In this document: positions 7,394-11,404 of the stretch, piece by piece | Position numbering within the stretch: the stretch's first letter is position 1 | How the letters are laid out: every line of letters begins with the position of its first letter | Source: an uncultured Ignavibacteria bacterium | Lineage (GTDB): Bacteria; Bacteroidota; Ignavibacteria; Ignavibacteriales; Melioribacteraceae | DNA length: 11,404 bases | Assembly: GCA_937930275.1 (NCBI GenBank) | Contig: CALGLM010000398.1 | Span: 1 to 11,404, forward strand | Reading direction: 5' to 3' | The notes under the pieces: model-generated | Database searches by the model: none | The model's input: the letters and a program-made list of their open reading frames with translations, nothing else | Told to the model about the DNA's origin: nothing | Position numbers and translations under genes: made by a program

Positions 7394-8338
7394 TTAATAA
7401 CAGAAAACAATAAACGCTGCTTTAGGAGAAATTTTTATACCCGGCAGCGGAAAGTGAAAATAATTTAGTGTATTTTTTACAAATTGTCCAAATTTTCCCG
7501 GAATCGGAATAGCTTGCCAATCTAAATCCAAACCAATAAATATTTCTCTTGTACCTCCTCCGCTTCCGTCTAAATCTTTAACACCCATTCCTGCAGATAA
7601 CATTAAAAAAGACGGCCAATATTTAGAAATAGATTTTGGTAAAATTTCTTTCATTCTTAAGCTTAGCCAATATTTTTGCCCTTCATAATCATCACTTATA
7701 TTTCCGTCTCTGTGTTTTCCGTTTCTATAATCTTCTGACGGAAAATAACTAACACGGACTTGATAATTACGAACAGCCGGAAAATAATACTTGGATAAAT
7801 GGTATGCTGCACCTAAAAAATCGGCAGCAAAATCACCCGGGCTAAAACCCCACTGAGCTCCGTACCCGTCTTCTATCTCAACAAATGTTTGAAATAAAAA
7901 TGCACCGGTTGCCGAAATAATTGCGGTTTCTTCAGGAGGTATATTGGCTGCATCTAAAGCGGCTGATAATCCGTGAGCTTCTATTGTAGTTCCGTAAAAA
8001 TGCCCTATTTTATCAATCCATAAGGCATAATTCCAGTCGTTCATAATTCTAAACGTAGAAGATCTATCATCTTTCCACCATGCGTTATAATTATATAAAT
8101 GTACAGAAACACCAATTCCTAAAGCAATTCCGCTTACGCCTAATAAAATTGGTGTATTAATATCGTCGCCGTAAGGTCTAAACTTATATATAGTATTCAA
8201 TTCGGATATTGGTAATGCTGAATTTGATGAATCAATAGCAATATTAATTTTTACACTATCCGAATTACTCTCTATTTGGGCATAAATGTTATTTATGCCC
8301 GTTACAAAAATTATTGCAAGGATAATTAGTTTTCGCAT
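7394..8338 (-). CDS. Exported DUF2279 family protein
   Basis: A 314-residue protein with a signal peptide (hydrophobic core about 4-13, probable cleavage after YAQ at 19-21) and no lipobox Cys. The central region carries the DUF2279 hallmarks: DKIGHFYGT at 109-117, a segment with Glu154, Glu156 and Asp157 followed by GYG, and FSPGDFAADFLGAA at 165-178. Polar residues (Asp, His, Glu) inside hydrophobic stretches near 62-80, 108-130 and 138-180 suggest a membrane-embedded or membrane-associated helical bundle with a possible metal or catalytic site. The last 100 residues contain amphipathic strands and end in an aromatic residue, recalling outer-membrane proteins. Function is unknown; relatives include the YfiM-type predicted periplasmic proteins. 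It starts four bases after the lysS stop codon without a clear ribosome binding site and precedes the glycosyltransferase, so it may belong to the same envelope pathway. Confidence 0.75.
   Translation of the reverse strand: MRKLIILAIIFVTGINNIYAQIESNSDSVKINIAIDSSNSALPISELNTIYKFRPYGDDINTPILLGVSGIALGIGVSVHLYNYNAWWKDDRSSTFRIMNDWNYALWIDKIGHFYGTTIEAHGLSAALDAANIPPEETAIISATGAFLFQTFVEIEDGYGAQWGFSPGDFAADFLGAAYHLSKYYFPAVRNYQVRVSYFPSEDYRNGKHRDGNISDDYEGQKYWLSLRMKEILPKSISKYWPSFLMLSAGMGVKDLDGSGGGTREIFIGLDLDWQAIPIPGKFGQFVKNTLNYFHFPLPGIKISPKAAFIVFCY
8278..8300. repeat. Perfect 10-bp inverted repeat with 3-base loop
   Basis: Arms GGGCATAAAT (8278-8287) and ATTTATGCCC (8291-8300) are exact reverse complements separated by GTT. 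It lies inside the signal-peptide codons of the DUF2279 gene, starting 38 bases after the first base of its ATG. In the transcript it would form a stable short-loop hairpin. No run of T follows the stem in the direction of transcription, so it is not an intrinsic terminator. It could affect ribosome passage or RNA stability, or be a chance result of coding for TGINNIYA. Confidence 0.6.
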
Positions 8339-8342
8339 TAAA

Positions 8343-9848
8343 CTATTTTTCCGGTCTCATTAAAGGAAATAAAATGACATCCCTAATAGAAGGTTGATTA
8401 GTTAATAACATAGTCAATCTATCAATTCCTATTCCTAATCCTGCTGTGGGAGGCATACCGTATTCTAAAGCTTTTATAAAATCTTCATCAATCTGTTGAG
8501 CTTCGTCATCCCCTTCGGCTCTTGCTTTAGCTTGTGATTCGAATCTTTCTTTTTGATCAATAGGATCGTTTAATTCACTAAATGCATTGCATATTTCTCT
8601 GCCTAATACAAATCCTTCAAAACGTTCTACAATTCCTTCCTTAGATCTGTGTTTTTTAGCGAGCGGCGAAATTTCTAACGGGTAATCTATAACAAATGTA
8701 GGTTGAATTAATTCCGGTTGAATTGTTGCTTCAAATAATTCATCAATTAATTTTCCTTTGCTTTCTTTACCGCTAAGTTTAACGTGTTGCTTTTCACATT
8801 CTTTAATAAGTTCTTCTTTTGAACAATTTAGAATATCGAGTCCGGTTCTATTCTTTAATTCATCAACCATTGAAACTCGTTTCCAAGGACCTTTAAAGTC
8901 TATTTCGTATTCGTCAATTTTAAATTTTGTTGAATTGTTTATTTTAATTGCAATATGTTCAACCATAGATTCAACTAAATTCATCATCCATTCGTAGTCT
9001 TTATATGCAACATACAATTCCATCATTGTAAATTCAGGATTGTGTGTTTTGTCCATACCTTCATTTCTAAAGTCTTTTGAAATTTCATATACACCGGTAA
9101 AGCCGCCTACCAATAATCTTTTTAAATATAATTCGTCTGCTATTCTAAGATATAACTCCATATCTAATGTGTTATGGTGAGTTATAAAAGGTCTTGCGGA
9201 AGCACCACCGTACAACGGTTGTAAAACCGGAGTTTCAACCTCAAGATATCCTTTTGAATCTAAAAAACTTCTCATCGATGAAATAATTCTGCTTCTTTTT
9301 ACAAAAACATCTCGAATTTCGCTGTTAACAAATAAATCTACATATCTTTGTCTGTATCTTAGTTCTTTGTCTGCAAATTGATCAAAGATTGTTTTGTTTC
9401 CTGCTTCATCAACAATCTCTTTAGCAATAGGAATTGGGTTTAATGTTTTAGCCAATAATTCAAGCTTTTTTGTATGAACAGATATTTCACCGGTTTTTGT
9501 TTTAAAAACAAAACCTTCAACACCAATTATATCACCTATATCCAGCAATTTAAACAAATCGTATTTTTCATTTATATCATCTTTTTTAAGATATATCTGA
9601 ATTTTTCCTTTATCATCTAATATATGTGCAAAAGAAGCTTTTCCCATTCTTCTAATTGCCATAATTCTACCGGCAATTTTAACGTCCTTTCCTTCCAATA
9701 AGTCATAATTTTCTTTTATATCTGTACTTTTGTTATCAACATCAAAACTATAAGCAAAAGGATTTATTCCCATTTTTTTAATTTCTTCTAATTCCTCAAA
9801 CCTTCTTTTTGTAAGAATGTTCATTTCTTCGTTAAATGTGTTTTCCAT
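8343..9848 (-). CDS. lysS: Lysyl-tRNA synthetase, class II
   Basis: Charges tRNA-Lys with lysine using ATP in the cytoplasm. The 501 residues match the usual length of class II LysS. The N-terminal OB-fold anticodon-binding domain is about residues 55-135 (VKIAGRIMAIRRMGKASFAH). The segment ELRYRQRYVDL (162-172) leads into the catalytic domain. Motif 2 contains FRNEGMD (260-266) with HNPEFTMMELY just after, and motif 3 is GLGIGIDRLTML (470-481). The ERFEGFVLGREICNAFSELN region (408-427) holds typical lysine- and ATP-site residues. A slightly longer insert before RYRQRY (EAGNKTIFDQF) resembles Bacteroidota-type LysS. The ATG has AGGAG five bases upstream, the best ribosome binding site in the window. 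It starts 14 bases after dacB ends and is followed by the DUF2279 gene after four bases. Confidence 0.98.
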   Translation of the reverse strand: MENTFNEEMNILTKRRFEELEEIKKMGINPFAYSFDVDNKSTDIKENYDLLEGKDVKIAGRIMAIRRMGKASFAHILDDKGKIQIYLKKDDINEKYDLFKLLDIGDIIGVEGFVFKTKTGEISVHTKKLELLAKTLNPIPIAKEIVDEAGNKTIFDQFADKELRYRQRYVDLFVNSEIRDVFVKRSRIISSMRSFLDSKGYLEVETPVLQPLYGGASARPFITHHNTLDMELYLRIADELYLKRLLVGGFTGVYEISKDFRNEGMDKTHNPEFTMMELYVAYKDYEWMMNLVESMVEHIAIKINNSTKFKIDEYEIDFKGPWKRVSMVDELKNRTGLDILNCSKEELIKECEKQHVKLSGKESKGKLIDELFEATIQPELIQPTFVIDYPLEISPLAKKHRSKEGIVERFEGFVLGREICNAFSELNDPIDQKERFESQAKARAEGDDEAQQIDEDFIKALEYGMPPTAGLGIGIDRLTMLLTNQPSIRDVILFPLMRPEK

Positions 9849-9853
9849 TTTTA

Positions 9854-9858
9854 CTCCT
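9854..9858 (-). promoter_or_regulatory. Ribosome binding site of lysS
   Basis: AGGAG on the minus strand, five bases before the lysS ATG and within the 14-base gap after dacB. It shows that this genome uses Shine-Dalgarno initiation, which helps in judging the TTG starts elsewhere. Confidence 0.75.
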
Positions 9859-9862
9859 AAAG

Positions 9863-11368
9863 CTATTTTCTTGAAAAATTTATTAATCGTACAAGTGCCG
9901 TATCTTGTATATATTGTGCAAAAGAAGACGGTACAAGGTAGTTGTTTGCTATTATCGAAAATACAATCGGCTCATCTTCAATTGTTGTTAAATATCCGGA
10001 AATTGCCGATACACTATTTAATAATCCCGGTTTTCCCCTAACATTATTTTCTGCAACTGTGTTTTTCATCCTATTTTGAAGTGTACCGTCTCTACCGGCA
10101 ATAGGAAATGAATTATAAAAATTTTTATAACCCGAACTTTTATACATATAACTTAACAAGTTTACAATTTGTTTTGGTGTTACTAAATTTAACCTGCTTA
10201 AACCCGAACCGTCACTTAGCAGTAGATTATCAATATTTATTCCCATTTTTTCAAAAACTTTTCTTGTCGCTTTTACACCGTTTTCAATACTTCCGTAATT
10301 ATTTATCTCTAATCCTATCGTTTTAATCAGTTGTTCTGAGTAAAAATTATTGCTGTTTTTATTAATTTCTTTAACAATTTCTTTTAATTGAACAGACTTA
10401 TGCTCAAACAATTTTGTGGTTTCTGAATAATCAATTGCATGGGCTTCTTTATCGGCATCAATTGCATAACCTTCTAAAACTATATCGTGTTTTTTTAACA
10501 CACTTTCAAATACGCTAACAAAGTACTCAGTTGGGTCTTCCACTGCAATATATTCGGTTTTGGGTATATCGGTTTCTCCGATATTTCCTTTTATAGTAAT
10601 AACATCATTTTTTCTGTTTTTTATAATCTGAATACTATTTTTATCGGAGTTTTCGGAAGTTAGTACTTTATTAATAAAATATAAGTTCTTTACGTTGGGT
10701 TCAATCGTAACCGAAGCAGGTAGATCTTTGGACGTAGGTTTTATGTAAATATTAATAACATTGTTATTAAAACTTAAAGCACCTGAAGGGGCTGCGAACC
10801 AAGCATACTCGTAATCACGCATCCAACCTGTACCATAACCTTTCTCATCAAATCCGTCATCATCACCAAGTAAATTTCCGGCTATTCTAAAAATACCTTT
10901 ACTTTTTAAGCTATCGCACCAAGCCGAAAAAATTGTATCAACATCACCGGCTATGTACCTATTAGAAATTGTAGGGTCACCTGAACCTTGTATAATTAAA
11001 TTACCATACAAAGTTCCTTTGTAAATTTCGCCTTCTGCGTAAAATCTTGTTTTATATCGGTAGTTTTCTCCCAAAAGCAATAGAGCAGCTGACGTTGTAA
11101 ATAATTTCACGTCACTTGCAGGAATAAAAAATTTATCTGCATTTCGTTTATATAATATTTCTCCGGTTTTTAGGGATTTAATTAAAACACCCCAGCTTGC
11201 TCCGGAAAAATTACTGTCGTTAAAAAGATCGTCTAAATGATTCCTTAATTCGGCAGTGGCATTAATATTAATTTTTGGTGCAGAAGTGTTTACCGAGTCT
11301 TTATGTTGGGCAACAATTACCGAACATAAAAAAAATAATGTTAAAACAAAACCTCTATTAATAACCAT
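9863..11368 (-). CDS. dacB: PBP4-type D-alanyl-D-alanine carboxypeptidase/endopeptidase
   Basis: A class C low-molecular-weight penicillin-binding protein (peptidase family S13) that removes terminal D-Ala from, or cleaves cross-links in, periplasmic peptidoglycan. A signal peptide ends near CSVIVAQ (about 15-21). The first active-site motif is SDVK, Ser85 to Lys88, in FIPASDVKLFTTSAA. Large inserted domains follow, then SNN (339-341) about 254 residues later, a spacing typical of PBP4. SDGSGLSR (385-392) is a family hallmark. The third box, normally Lys-Thr-Gly, reads Lys446-Pro447-Gly448 (codons AAA CCG GGA), while the flanking VRG and SVSAISGYL sequences are conserved. The loss of the Thr hydroxyl makes normal substrate binding doubtful. 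The 501 residues are otherwise complete. AAGGA lies only two bases before the ATG, an unusually tight spacing, and I see no better start. Confidence 0.93.
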   Translation of the reverse strand: MVINRGFVLTLFFLCSVIVAQHKDSVNTSAPKININATAELRNHLDDLFNDSNFSGASWGVLIKSLKTGEILYKRNADKFFIPASDVKLFTTSAALLLLGENYRYKTRFYAEGEIYKGTLYGNLIIQGSGDPTISNRYIAGDVDTIFSAWCDSLKSKGIFRIAGNLLGDDDGFDEKGYGTGWMRDYEYAWFAAPSGALSFNNNVINIYIKPTSKDLPASVTIEPNVKNLYFINKVLTSENSDKNSIQIIKNRKNDVITIKGNIGETDIPKTEYIAVEDPTEYFVSVFESVLKKHDIVLEGYAIDADKEAHAIDYSETTKLFEHKSVQLKEIVKEINKNSNNFYSEQLIKTIGLEINNYGSIENGVKATRKVFEKMGINIDNLLLSDGSGLSRLNLVTPKQIVNLLSYMYKSSGYKNFYNSFPIAGRDGTLQNRMKNTVAENNVRGKPGLLNSVSAISGYLTTIEDEPIVFSIIANNYLVPSSFAQYIQDTALVRLINFSRK

Positions 11369-11404
11369 GTTCCTTTTTTATGTTTTGAATTAATTTATCA
11401 TCAA

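Noticed and set aside
6655..8338. Possible complete capsule or exopolysaccharide locus
   Set aside because: Only one glycosyltransferase and one Wzi-like barrel are present. There is no polymerase, flippase, export channel, chain-length regulator or sugar-nucleotide gene in the window.
8758..10326. Short plus-strand open frames at 8758-8997, 9817-10041 and 10108-10326
   Set aside because: They are antisense to lysS and dacB and have low-complexity, Leu/Ser/Phe-rich translations typical of shadows in A+T-rich DNA.
11369..11404. Possible promoter or end of an upstream gene right of dacB
   Set aside because: Only 36 bases are available. Apart from the AAGGA ribosome binding site, nothing can be distinguished from A+T-rich background.

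Overview
The window reads as a chromosomal segment of a low-GC bacterium from the Bacteroidota/Chlorobiota/Ignavibacteriota side of the tree, most likely Ignavibacteria-like. The grounds are strong A+T bias, exported proteins whose signal peptides end in Ala-Gln, a YbeY with Asp as its third metal ligand, and families typical of that group (DUF3108, DUF2279, a Wzi-like barrel, a long CtpA). Clear Shine-Dalgarno motifs before several starts (lysS, topA, ybeY) fit Ignavibacteria better than classical Bacteroidetes, which mostly lack them. This placement is inference from gene content, not a phylogeny.

All twelve genes lie on the minus strand, so transcription runs from right to left: dacB (PBP4) > lysS > DUF2279 protein > family 2 glycosyltransferase > Wzi-like outer-membrane protein > ctpA (S41 protease) > DUF3108 protein > gamma-carbonic anhydrase-like protein > MBL-fold hydrolase > ybeY > smg (DUF494) > topA (cut by the left edge). 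No gap between genes exceeds 19 bases. Two junctions are TAATG stop/start overlaps and two are longer overlaps. I see no rho-independent terminator, tRNA, rRNA, CRISPR array, insertion sequence or attachment site. The 36 bases to the right of dacB hold only its ribosome binding site, with no promoter I can defend. No gene-free stretch exceeds about 40 bases.

The genes fall into three groups. The right end pairs a peptidoglycan DD-peptidase with lysyl-tRNA synthetase. The middle (about 2.6-8.3 kb) is an envelope block: two exported proteins of unknown function, a glycosyltransferase, a predicted outer-membrane barrel of capsule-assembly type and a periplasmic processing protease. The left end holds a metal-site acyltransferase-fold protein, a metallo-hydrolase, and an RNA/DNA housekeeping trio (ybeY, smg, topA).

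I found no convincing new defence or mobile system. The points most worth a second look are a Lys-Pro-Gly sequence where PBP4 should have its Lys-Thr-Gly box, the non-canonical YbeY active site, the embedded envelope block, and a perfect 10-bp hairpin inside the signal-peptide codons of the DUF2279 gene. Three genes (gamma-carbonic anhydrase, glycosyltransferase, ybeY) appear to start with TTG.
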